Assembly (NCBI GenBank): GCA_028711705.1
Contig: JAQTRS010000007.1
Location: forward strand, 1 to 60,433
DNA length: 60,433 nucleotides
Reading direction: 5' to 3'
Source of the DNA: Candidatus Moraniibacteriota bacterium
GTDB lineage: Bacteria > Patescibacteriota > Minisyncoccia > Moranbacterales > UBA1568
A program made the position numbers and the translations under genes. Below the pieces are notes generated by a model. The model searched no databases, was not told the origin of the DNA, and worked only from the letters and a program-made list of their open reading frames with translations. Of this stretch, positions 27,175-36,037 are shown in pieces; position 1 is the stretch's first letter; each line of letters begins with the position of its first letter.

Positions 27175-28269
27175 ATGATTATCGACAGCTTTTTAGCCAT
27201 TCGCAACACCCAAACGGCCCGCTCCATCCCCAAGAACGCCCTGACTGCCGCCGTGGATGTCGATATTTCCGACACCGGGGTCTTGTCCGCGCGCGCCGGC
27301 TATGTCTTATCCCAAACTATCCCCATCAGCAGCGCCTACGGGACGCTGGACAGACGCGCGTTTATCGTCTCCGCCGGGGTTTTGTACGAAGTCCTGGCCG
27401 ATATGAGCCTGATCCCGATTGCGCCCTGCACGGCGGCTGAATTCGACGAATTTAAAGACGTATTGGTCACCGTGGACGGGCTGCTGGTGCAGGATCGCCT
27501 GGCCGTCAACCTGAAAATTCCCGTACCACAGGCCGCGCCCAACCTGACGTTAATCCAGGGCGGACTGCCCGCCGGAACCTACCGCGCGGTGAGCTGTTTT
27601 CGAACCGCTGCGGGCTTGGAAGGCGGCGCGTCGCCGTTAGCCGAGATGACGTTAACCGCGCCCGGCGCGTTTACGATTGCCGAACCTGGGCCCCCGGCGG
27701 GCTTTAGCGCCGTGACTTATGTGACCGAGGGCGACGGCAGTGTCTTTTATGACGCCTCCGGGGTGCAGATTAACCCCCTGCAACTGACTTCCGGGACCCT
27801 GCCGGACGGCGAACTGATCGCCTTTCATGACAGCCGCCTGTGGCTAAGCCTGAGCCTGCCGAATGGTTCCAGCGTCATTTATTTCAGCCAGCCGTTTCAC
27901 TACCACCTGTGGAACCTGGAAGCCGATTTTCTGATGATTCCGGGCCAGGTCCGGGCCATCAAATCCGCCGGAGCCGCGCTGATTATCGGCGCCCATAACG
28001 CTTTGTACGCTTATGCGGACACGTTGACGGTGCTGGCCGATTACGGCGTGGTTCCGGGCCGCCCGATGGTGAAAACCGAAACCGGCGGGGTGCTGATCTG
28101 GACGCAACGGGGCGTTTGTTCAGCGCTGCCGTTCGCCAATCTGACCGAAGCCAAGGCGTCGTTTGCGCCGGGAACGCAGTGTTCCACGGCGCTGATGGAC
28201 AGCAATGGCATTCGCCGCTTCGTGGCGCTGACGCCGGGCGACGGGGAGGCGTTCAATGCAAGAAGCTGA
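27175..28269 (+). CDS. Putative tail-associated structural protein
   Basis: 364 aa ORF downstream of the promoter motif. Confidence 0.7.
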   Translation: MIIDSFLAIRNTQTARSIPKNALTAAVDVDISDTGVLSARAGYVLSQTIPISSAYGTLDRRAFIVSAGVLYEVLADMSLIPIAPCTAAEFDEFKDVLVTVDGLLVQDRLAVNLKIPVPQAAPNLTLIQGGLPAGTYRAVSCFRTAAGLEGGASPLAEMTLTAPGAFTIAEPGPPAGFSAVTYVTEGDGSVFYDASGVQINPLQLTSGTLPDGELIAFHDSRLWLSLSLPNGSSVIYFSQPFHYHLWNLEADFLMIPGQVRAIKSAGAALIIGAHNALYAYADTLTVLADYGVVPGRPMVKTETGGVLIWTQRGVCSALPFANLTEAKASFAPGTQCSTALMDSNGIRRFVALTPGDGEAFNARS

Positions 28270-28282
28270 ATTCAACGACAGG

Positions 28283-28531
28283 TCACGCCGAACGCAGTTC
28301 TTCATGCAGAATCTGCCGCAAGGCGGCAGCGGTGAGGGGCGCGGACTCCGGCGACAAGCTCACGCGCAAGGCTTCATTAATCAGGGTTTGGTAGCCCATT
28401 CCCTGAGTAGCGGCCTGCTCCCTGAAGGCGTTCAGAATGTCGTCATCGATAAATATAGTGATGCGGGTTTTGCCGGCAGCTACTATCACTGCGCCACGTT
28501 TGCCTTGGGAAAAATCATAGTCTTTTTTCAT
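28283..28531 (-). CDS. brnA: BrnA-like antitoxin
   Basis: GKTRITIFIDDDILNAFREQAATQGMGYQTLINEALRVSL. Confidence 0.85.
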   Translation of the reverse strand: MKKDYDFSQGKRGAVIVAAGKTRITIFIDDDILNAFREQAATQGMGYQTLINEALRVSLSPESAPLTAAALRQILHEELRSA

Positions 28532-28534
28532 CGT

Positions 28535-28804
28535 CTAGCCTTCTTGGTAAGTGCGCTGCTCGTGTGGTTCAGCTTTGCGCGCGGAAATAACCCGAATTTC
28601 TTCCTCACTCCGATAATGGTAAGCAACTACCAACAAACGACCGAAGTTATCCATGCCAAGGGTCACAAAGCGTTCCTCGGTATGGTCTCGGTCTTCGATG
28701 GTAACAGCATAGTCATCGTAGAAAACCCCCTCGACATCATTCAAATCAATCTGGTGGCCTTTGATGTTGATGAGGTTTTTGATAGGGTCGAAAGTCAGTT
28801 TCAT
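28535..28804 (-). CDS. brnT: BrnT-like toxin
   Basis: MKLTFDPIKNLINIKGHQIDLNDVEGVFYDDYAVTIEDRDHTEERFVTLGMDNFGRLLVVAYHYRSEEEIRVISARKAEPHEQRTY. Confidence 0.88.
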   Translation of the reverse strand: MKLTFDPIKNLINIKGHQIDLNDVEGVFYDDYAVTIEDRDHTEERFVTLGMDNFGRLLVVAYHYRSEEEIRVISARKAEPHEQRTYQEG

Positions 28805-28903
28805 AGCCTACTATTATACATATTGAATATGTATAAGTAAAGTAAAGTAATGTCAATCCCCTTCGCGTCGTGACGACGCCTTACTCCCTTAGCAGGAAAC
28901 CCC

Positions 28904-29356
28904 ATGTTCAAATACTCCACCAAAGATTTTAACGCGATGTTGGCGGCGCTGGATACCCAGCATACCAACGGCGTCATCGAACTGTACACCGGCGCGCAAC
29001 CGGCCTCCCCGGATGACGCCGCCACCGGCACCTTGATCGGCACCGCTACCAAAGACGCCGGGGCGTTTACGCCGGGCACGGCAACTAACGGCCTGAATTT
29101 CGCCGCGCCGGTGTTAAATGCCATGTCTAAAGAAGCCGCCGAAACCTGGAAATTCACCGCCGTCGCCGCCGGAACCATCGGCTGGGGCCGTCTGAAGGGC
29201 AACGGCACTGACGCGGGCGGCTCATCCACCGCGCTGCCGCGCATTGATTTCACGGTCGGCATAACCAGCGGCGACGCCCGCACCAGCAAAGTCACCTATG
29301 CAATAGGCGAAATCGGCACCGTGGACAGCTTCACCATCACCCAAACCAACAACTAA
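28904..29356 (+). CDS. Hypothetical structural protein
   Basis: 150 aa; MFKYSTKDFNAMLAALDTQHTNGVIELYTGAQPASPDDAATGTLIG. Confidence 0.7.
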   Translation: MFKYSTKDFNAMLAALDTQHTNGVIELYTGAQPASPDDAATGTLIGTATKDAGAFTPGTATNGLNFAAPVLNAMSKEAAETWKFTAVAAGTIGWGRLKGNGTDAGGSSTALPRIDFTVGITSGDARTSKVTYAIGEIGTVDSFTITQTNN

Positions 29357-29396
29357 TTCGCGCTGTGAAGCGTCACACTCCTGAAAGGACAACGCC

Positions 29397-29837
29397 ATGT
29401 TAAAAGCATCCACCGCCCTGCGTAACGCCATGCTCGTTACCGGCAGCCTGAAAGCCCGGATGGACGGCGGCTTTTTGAAACTTTACTCCGGCGCGGTGCC
29501 TAGCGACGCCGACGCCGCGCTGGGTTCCGCCGTGCTGTTGTGCCTGATTACCAAGGACGGCGACGGCACGACCGGGCTGACCTTCGCGACTACGGCGACC
29601 GGCGGCGCGGTCACGAAAACCGTGGCCGAAGTGTGGGCGGGCGCCAATGTCGCCACCGGCACCGTGTCGTTCTGGCGCTTTGTCAAAACCGGCGACACCG
29701 GCGGCGCATCCACCACCGAAGAACGGGTGCAGGGGCAGGCGGCCCTGACCGGCTCGGAATTGCTGATGACCAGCCTGAGCCTGACTTCGGGGGCCCCGAA
29801 CCACATCGATTATTGCACCCTGGCGTTACCGGCATGA
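29397..29837 (+). CDS. Hypothetical structural protein, paralogue of 28904..29356
   Basis: Shared layout: xxAMLxxxx...LYxGAxPxxxDxAxGxxLxxxTKDxxxxxxGLTF. Confidence 0.7.
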   Translation: MLKASTALRNAMLVTGSLKARMDGGFLKLYSGAVPSDADAALGSAVLLCLITKDGDGTTGLTFATTATGGAVTKTVAEVWAGANVATGTVSFWRFVKTGDTGGASTTEERVQGQAALTGSELLMTSLSLTSGAPNHIDYCTLALPA

Positions 29838-30382
29838 TTGACTGCCATGTGCTTACCCTGCCGGACTCGCCTAAAGACTGGCTGGCACAGTGTCTGGATT
29901 CCATTTGCCATCCGCAAGTGACCGTGCATCGGGTGGATGGCGTGATCGGGCATGTCGGCGCCGGGCGTAAAATGGGCCTGGCACAGGGAACAGCGCCCTA
30001 TGTCACCTGGATTGACCCGGATGACTGGGCGGAACCGGGGGCTTTTGACCGGATTTTGGCGGAATTGCGGCCTGACGGCTTATGCACCGCCGAGACGGTG
30101 CGGCTTCCGGATGGCCGCAGTGAGCTACGGCAAGCGCCGGAACTCACCATTCATGCGCATAACTTTTTTATGGCGCATCACTTTATTGTCTTGCGCCGCG
30201 AGCTGGTAACGCCTTGGCTGGACGGACTGTTAGCGTGGCGCAGCCACGCGGAGTTCTGGCTGATGAAACAGATTACCCGCGCCACGCCGCTGCATTACCT
30301 GAAAGAACCGCTGTATAACTGGCGCATTCATCCCGGTCAATGGCACACGCGTTGTGAGCGGCGCGAACTATGTCTTTTGTAG
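29834..30382 (+). CDS. GT-A-fold glycosyltransferase-like protein
   Basis: MIDCHVLTLPDSPKDWLAQCLDSI...GRKMGLAQGTAPYVTWIDPDDWAEPGAFDRI. Confidence 0.8.
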   Translation: MIDCHVLTLPDSPKDWLAQCLDSICHPQVTVHRVDGVIGHVGAGRKMGLAQGTAPYVTWIDPDDWAEPGAFDRILAELRPDGLCTAETVRLPDGRSELRQAPELTIHAHNFFMAHHFIVLRRELVTPWLDGLLAWRSHAEFWLMKQITRATPLHYLKEPLYNWRIHPGQWHTRCERRELCLL

Positions 30383-30798
30383 ACCATACCGCTGATTTTA
30401 TCGCCGTCCAGGGAAGTGTTTCCTTCAGCGGCGGGCAATGGCAGATGCCCGGTTACGACGTTTTTTCCAAACTGTCCGCCTCCGGCTCCTGGCCCGACGG
30501 CTACCGGCCCGCGCAAATGCGCATCACCACCACCTGCGCCGCTGATATGCCGTTCGCCTTTATGCAAATCTGGAATGCGTCCGAGTATACCCAGATCGGC
30601 GGCGATGGCGGCTATGTCACTTATTTGGCCGGCACCCACGCGCATGTGTTCGATTTGACCTTCGCCGGTTCGGATTTAAAATATCTGCGCATCAGCGGCT
30701 ATTCCTATGTGGCGTTCTCGTTCACCATTGAATTTGGCGACGGCGTCATCCTGCCGTTCTGGACCGACCCGGTCAACGCCTCGGCGGACTTTGGCTAA
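30370..30798 (+). CDS. Hypothetical structural protein
   Basis: 142 aa ORF. Confidence 0.65.
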   Translation: MSFVDHTADFIAVQGSVSFSGGQWQMPGYDVFSKLSASGSWPDGYRPAQMRITTTCAADMPFAFMQIWNASEYTQIGGDGGYVTYLAGTHAHVFDLTFAGSDLKYLRISGYSYVAFSFTIEFGDGVILPFWTDPVNASADFG

Positions 30799-30800
30799 CC

Positions 30801-31592
30801 ATGGTTATCCAGGTTGAAGTGACGACGGTGTGTAATTTTGAGTGCGGGTATTGCACGATCCGCCATTACCCGCACAAGATGTTGTCCATGGCGGCCTTCA
30901 AAGCGCTGGTTGAGCCGCATTTAAGGTCCGCACAGGTTACCGAATTCCGGTTAAACGGCACCGGCGAGCCGCTGCTGCATCCTGAATTCTGGGACATGGC
31001 GCGGCACATCAAGGCGCGCTCGCCGCGGGCGGCAGTGACGACTATTTCCAATGGCTCGGTCATGACGAAACGGCATCAGGACGCTATTATCCGGTATTTA
31101 AGCTGGCTTTTTATTTCCATCGATACTACCGATGTGGCGCAGGCCGGGCAAATGGGCAGGCACGGCATCGATAAAGTCATACTCCATCTTCGTGAATTAG
31201 TCGCCAGAGGCTATCGGGCCATTACCCTGCTGGCAGTCGATTACGGACAGGATTACACGGACGTTCGGCAACTGGCGGAGGACTTGGGCATTCAGTTTGC
31301 CAGTAAACCGTTACAGCCGAAAAACGATTATCGGGAAGTTTATGACGATCGCCGGTTAACGCCTCAATTAGCGCCTGTCCCGGACCTGATTAATACCGTG
31401 ACGTGTCCGTTTATACAGCGCGACATCCTGCGTTTTTACACCATTGACGGCGTCGAAATGCCCTGTTGTTTTATCAGAGACACCACGGACTATGCCGGAC
31501 GGGACGCGTTAAAGACGGACATGGAGCAAGGCGTCATTCCCGGCTCATGCCGGGGCTGTGGTTTTTTAAGTTTCAATCAGCCGGGGCGCTGA
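30801..31592 (+). CDS. Radical SAM protein with SPASM-like C-terminal cysteines
   Basis: TTVCNFECGYC (CxxxCxxC); EFRLNGTGEPLLHPEFW; C-terminal CPFIQ...MPCCF...CRGCGF. Confidence 0.9.
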   Translation: MVIQVEVTTVCNFECGYCTIRHYPHKMLSMAAFKALVEPHLRSAQVTEFRLNGTGEPLLHPEFWDMARHIKARSPRAAVTTISNGSVMTKRHQDAIIRYLSWLFISIDTTDVAQAGQMGRHGIDKVILHLRELVARGYRAITLLAVDYGQDYTDVRQLAEDLGIQFASKPLQPKNDYREVYDDRRLTPQLAPVPDLINTVTCPFIQRDILRFYTIDGVEMPCCFIRDTTDYAGRDALKTDMEQGVIPGSCRGCGFLSFNQPGR

Positions 31593-31593
31593 C

Positions 31594-32865
31594 GTGATCC
31601 CCCGGCACCGCATTCTGTTTGACGGCGATACGGAAGCGTGCACGCGCTGGCTGCCGTTCGCCCTGAATTTGCTGGTTCAGGCCGCGCAGCAGAAGCTGCC
31701 GGTGCTGAAACGGCAGATGAACGAGTCCGACTGGCTCAGGGTGCAGTGGAATCCCAAAGGCATCAGCACGGTGTACATCAGCGCGGGCGCGGCCAGTTTG
31801 TTTGTCTGCGGCTTGAATAACTGGGGGCAGTTGGGCGTCGGCCATGAAGTGCCGGTAGCATGGGAGCCGTATATATTTCTGATCGGCGGCCTTTATATTC
31901 TGCTGTTGCCGATTCCTGCGCGGGTGAAAAAAAGCATGACGCAGATAGCCGCCGGGAAAGAACACAGTCTGGCGTTAACAGCCAACGGCGATTTGTACGC
32001 CTTCGGGCGCAACCAGCAAGGACAATTGGGACTAGGCGACACAACGTTACGGGATATTCCTGTGAAAGTTGGCGCGGGTTTTACCGCGATAGCGGCAGGC
32101 GATAGTCACAGTTTGGCGTTAAAAGGCGAGGATTTGTACGCCTTTGGCGCGTATCATTGGGCTAACGTGAGTTATGAAGTCATTTCGCACACGCCGTTAT
32201 TGATCGGCGCGGGCTTTCACAAGATAGCGGCGGGCGGCGGTCACGGCTTGGCGCTTAAAGCCGGCGGCGATCTGTACAGTTTCGGCGGCAATGGGGCCGG
32301 GCAACTAGGCTTGGGCGATGCCGTCAATCAATTCACGCCGACCTTCGTGGGGGCTGAGTATAAGGCGATAGCGGCTGGCTTTGCGCACAGTCTGGCGATT
32401 AAGGCCAACGGCGATCTGTACGCCTTCGGCAGTAATACCGACGGGCAACTGGGCCTTGGCGTGTTCGGCTATGTCGATGTAGATTATTCTTACCGCCTCG
32501 AACCGACACTGATTGGTGAAGATTTTAGCGCGGTTTCCGCCGGCAGCGCCTTCAGTCTGGCCTTGAAAACCAACGGCGATCTGTATGCCTTTGGCGGCGG
32601 GCAATTGGGGCAGTTGGGCTTAACCGATACCGACGGACGCGCTTCGCCTACGCTGGTTGCAGGCGGCTTTAAAAGCATTTCGGCGGGCGCATCGCACACC
32701 TTGGCAATCAAAAGCAACGGCGATTTGTACAGCTTCGGCAGCAATATCAACGGTGCGTTGGGGTTGGGCGATTACGACAACCGCGCCAGTCCCGTTAAAG
32801 TCGCCGTCAACGTCAGCGCCGTGGCAGGCGGCGGCGAATTCAGTCTGCTCTTGAAATCAGGATAG
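31594..32865 (+). CDS. RCC1-repeat beta-propeller protein
   Basis: Repeats of ISAGxxHSLALKxNGDLYAFGxNxxGQLGLGD. Confidence 0.93.
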   Translation: MIPRHRILFDGDTEACTRWLPFALNLLVQAAQQKLPVLKRQMNESDWLRVQWNPKGISTVYISAGAASLFVCGLNNWGQLGVGHEVPVAWEPYIFLIGGLYILLLPIPARVKKSMTQIAAGKEHSLALTANGDLYAFGRNQQGQLGLGDTTLRDIPVKVGAGFTAIAAGDSHSLALKGEDLYAFGAYHWANVSYEVISHTPLLIGAGFHKIAAGGGHGLALKAGGDLYSFGGNGAGQLGLGDAVNQFTPTFVGAEYKAIAAGFAHSLAIKANGDLYAFGSNTDGQLGLGVFGYVDVDYSYRLEPTLIGEDFSAVSAGSAFSLALKTNGDLYAFGGGQLGQLGLTDTDGRASPTLVAGGFKSISAGASHTLAIKSNGDLYSFGSNINGALGLGDYDNRASPVKVAVNVSAVAGGGEFSLLLKSG

Positions 32866-32868
32866 GTT

Positions 32869-35238
32869 ATGAGTAACTCTCTCGAAAAAACATTCCTGAC
32901 AGAATACACGCTGATCCCCGGCTACACCATCCGGCGCTGGCATCCGGCGGAAACCGTCACCACCACCCGCTATGTCACGACCACCAGCGCCGATCCGACG
33001 CCCCGACTGATTCCCGAAGGCGCGGATTTTAGCTATAGCCTGGGCGATACGGTGCTGACCGGCTACTGGAAGCCCAATGTCAATCCGTTGTTGCCGGATG
33101 AGTTTGTTTATTACCGCAGCGATCACGCCACCCTGGTCTATGGCCTGCGCACCGTCACCGAGGCGATTACCGAAACCCATACGATTCCGGGTTATTATAC
33201 CTATGACATCCAGCCGGACACCTATGCGCTAAGCTACAACCCGAACCTGGGCTGGAATGCCTCCGGGCGCTCGCTGGATGTCATCAACGGCGATGGAACC
33301 GCGTCTTTTTCGGTGCCGGTCAGTTCGGTGGGCGTGGTGGTCGGCCTCAATGAGCCTGGCGACAGTTCCGGCAGCGATTATTTTGAAATCACTTACGGCG
33401 TCTATTGCACGCGCGGCATTTATCGGGTGCTGGAAGCGGGCGCGGTCAAGTATGGCGGCCTGGCCTATAGCGAAGGCGACGTGTTCAGCATCACCCGCAC
33501 CGACGGCGAAGTGGTGTACGCGCTCAACGCTACGCCGTTTTACACCTCGCTGACCGAATCGACCGCGCCCTTATTGCTGGACGCCTCTCTGTACGCGGGC
33601 GGCGATGTCATCCTGGATGCGTCGTTAGTCGCCAGCGCCGCCAATCTGCACGCGCAAACCAACTTTGTCGGCGTCATTGCGGCGATCAGTTCCGGCGATA
33701 CCTTCACCTTCACCTATGACGGCGATCCTTACACCGCCACGATGGGTTCCATTGCCGGGGGACTGCTGGCGGCGATTCAGGCGGCGATTGATGCGCAGGT
33801 GGGCGCGGGACTGGTGCTTGCCAGTATCTCCGCCTCCGGTTTAAGCCTGATTCTGACGGCGGCGACGGCGGGCATACCCCTGGTCGGCGGGGTGTTTACC
33901 GATGTCGATAATGGCAGCGCCGAAACCGCCGCCATCGACGGCGATTTAACGGAACTGGTCGGCGCGTTTGGCCCCCTGTCCGCGCTGCTGACCAGCGGCT
34001 TTAGCGATTACGCGGCCATTAACGGCGGTTTCGCGCCGATGACCGCCCAATTGCGCGAGAGCGAACTGAGCAACAGCTACGCGGCCATTGCCGGGGCCTT
34101 CAGCCCGATGACGGCGGAAGCCCGCTGTCTGGTGGGCACGACGACGCTGAATACCGTGCAGGCGTTCGCGCCGATGATAGCGATTCTGGCCGATCACGCC
34201 CATCACGAAATCAACGGCAGTTTCCGTTCGATGGTCGCGGCATTAGGCTCCATTCCTCCGATTGTGGGCCTGAATGTTTACGGCGGCGCGTTCGCCACTA
34301 CCTTGACGGCGGAGCTTAGCGCGGCTGAAAACCTGCGCGTATCCGGCGGCGCGTTTCATACCTCGCTGTCGGCCCACTTCGGCGCAAACATCGCAGGCGG
34401 CGCGTTCCACACGGCGCTGACTGCCACGATCAGCGGCGCGCCGTCATTGTTTATTTCCGGCGGCAGTTTTACCTCCGCGCTCACGGCGACGATTACTAAC
34501 GCCGCCAAGGTCACGGTCGCGGGCGGCGCGTTCAGCACGGCCCTGGACTCCCACTTCGGCTGGCGGATAGCGGGCGGCGGCTTTGCCTCGTCACTGACGG
34601 CTACGCTTACCGGCTGGGCGTCGATGGCGGTGTCCGGCGGCGCGTTTCATACCGCTGTCGATATCGGCATTACCGGCTATCACCCGATGCACATAGCAGG
34701 CGGGGCGTTCCACTCGCAGTTATTGTGGATGGAGATAGCCGGGGGCGGTTTTCACACCGGCTTGCAGGCGACTATTTCAACGACGCTCGCCAACGCCGTG
34801 GCCTATGTGCTCAACATCCACAGCACCGAATCCACCCGGTACAGCAATTATCCGTTCCTGCACATCATCGCGATCGGCTCAAAATACTACGGCGTCACCG
34901 GTACCGGCCTGTACGAAATAAACGCAACGATAGCAACGGATGCCTTGCCGGTTGCAGGCACGGCCATTAACGGCAAGGTGACGCTGAAAGACACCGATTT
35001 CGGGGATTTTCACAGTAAGCATGTGCCTTATGTCTATCTGAATTCGGATACCGCCACGCGCGTGACGCCGATTGTCGATGGCGCGCGCAAAGGGACGTAC
35101 GCCAGTTCGTTTTCCGGAAAAAAGACCAAGCTCGGGAAGGGCAATTCGGGGCGCTATTGGACGTTCGAGATTGAGCATATTATCGAACTGCAAGGCGCGG
35201 AATTCTTGCCGGAATCCCGGCAACGGCGGGTTAAGTGA
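32869..35238 (+). CDS. Repeat-containing tail fibre/spike-like protein
   Basis: 789 aa; about nine copies of (I/V)xGGAFHTxLxAxI. Confidence 0.75.
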   Translation: MSNSLEKTFLTEYTLIPGYTIRRWHPAETVTTTRYVTTTSADPTPRLIPEGADFSYSLGDTVLTGYWKPNVNPLLPDEFVYYRSDHATLVYGLRTVTEAITETHTIPGYYTYDIQPDTYALSYNPNLGWNASGRSLDVINGDGTASFSVPVSSVGVVVGLNEPGDSSGSDYFEITYGVYCTRGIYRVLEAGAVKYGGLAYSEGDVFSITRTDGEVVYALNATPFYTSLTESTAPLLLDASLYAGGDVILDASLVASAANLHAQTNFVGVIAAISSGDTFTFTYDGDPYTATMGSIAGGLLAAIQAAIDAQVGAGLVLASISASGLSLILTAATAGIPLVGGVFTDVDNGSAETAAIDGDLTELVGAFGPLSALLTSGFSDYAAINGGFAPMTAQLRESELSNSYAAIAGAFSPMTAEARCLVGTTTLNTVQAFAPMIAILADHAHHEINGSFRSMVAALGSIPPIVGLNVYGGAFATTLTAELSAAENLRVSGGAFHTSLSAHFGANIAGGAFHTALTATISGAPSLFISGGSFTSALTATITNAAKVTVAGGAFSTALDSHFGWRIAGGGFASSLTATLTGWASMAVSGGAFHTAVDIGITGYHPMHIAGGAFHSQLLWMEIAGGGFHTGLQATISTTLANAVAYVLNIHSTESTRYSNYPFLHIIAIGSKYYGVTGTGLYEINATIATDALPVAGTAINGKVTLKDTDFGDFHSKHVPYVYLNSDTATRVTPIVDGARKGTYASSFSGKKTKLGKGNSGRYWTFEIEHIIELQGAEFLPESRQRRVK

Positions 35239-35575
35239 GCGCCAATAAACGCTTCAGGTTAGCGGTGAAGGCCGCTTGGTCAGCCGTCCCGAGCCTGCCC
35301 CAACGGGCCAGAATCAAGCGCTGATCCAGGGTAAACAGTTTCAGGCGGATAACCGAAGCCGCCGGTAGTCCGGCGTCCGTCCACGCGACGATCGGCGTAT
35401 CCAGCGGCCATTGGGAATGGTGCGCGGTGGTAATCATCGCCATCACGCTTTGACCGATGGCGTCATTAAACGCCGAGCCGTCGGACAACACTAAAGCCGG
35501 TCGTGTTTTGGCCGCCGGCCGGTCGGTAAACGGAAACGGCACTTTGACAATCTCAAAGCGCTCATAGGTTTCCAT
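35231..35575 (-). CDS. MazF/PemK-like toxin
   Basis: METYERFEIVKVPFPFTDRPAAKTRPALVLSDGSAFN...VIRLKLFTLDQRLI. Confidence 0.85.
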   Translation of the reverse strand: METYERFEIVKVPFPFTDRPAAKTRPALVLSDGSAFNDAIGQSVMAMITTAHHSQWPLDTPIVAWTDAGLPAASVIRLKLFTLDQRLILARWGRLGTADQAAFTANLKRLLALT

Positions 35576-35798
35576 AAGCCGCCTCGTCTTCCGGGCTATC
35601 CCATTCGGACAGCGTACGGCTGACGGCGGCAAGATACTCCAGATCTAAAGGCTCGAGACGGCGCACCCACAGCCGGCCATCGGCGTCCGTTTGCCACAGC
35701 AAGGTATCGCCGGTTTCCAGATGTAGGCTCTTACGGACGGCGGCGGGGATGGTGACCTGGCCTTTGCCGGTGATTTTAGCGGTGGCTGACATGGGCAA
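35562..35798 (-). CDS. AbrB/MazE-like antitoxin
   Basis: MSATAKITGKGQVTIPAAVRKSLHLETGDTLLW. Confidence 0.88.
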   Translation of the reverse strand: MPMSATAKITGKGQVTIPAAVRKSLHLETGDTLLWQTDADGRLWVRRLEPLDLEYLAAVSRTLSEWDSPEDEAAYGNL

Positions 35799-35977
35799 AC
35801 CTCAAAAGTAAGAAGTCCTTACAGTAAGGCATATTACTCGGAAAGTCAAGCTCAAAAGCTAACTCGGAGTTAGCTTTTGAATGGCGGAAAGCGAATAAAA
35901 ACCGGAACTTAGGCGTTTCAAATCGGAAATGGCATTTCCGATTTGCCCGCTGTCCTTAACCGCCGGACGCCGCGGTT

Positions 35978-35988
35978 TCTGCTATAAT
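35978..35988 (+). promoter_or_regulatory. Promoter motif TCTGCTATAAT
   Basis: Same 11-mer as at 16283, 27071, 55700. Confidence 0.7.
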
Positions 35989-36037
35989 GGACTGATAAAA
36001 CCCGCGTCGCGAGACGCCCTTCCTGTAAGGAAACGCT

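Noticed and set aside
28256-28840. ORF 28256..28840 (+)
   Set aside because: Antisense to the clear BrnT/BrnA pair; no family-like features.
32869-35238. Diversity-generating retroelement target
   Set aside because: Repeats are present but there is no reverse transcriptase or template/variable repeat pair in the window.
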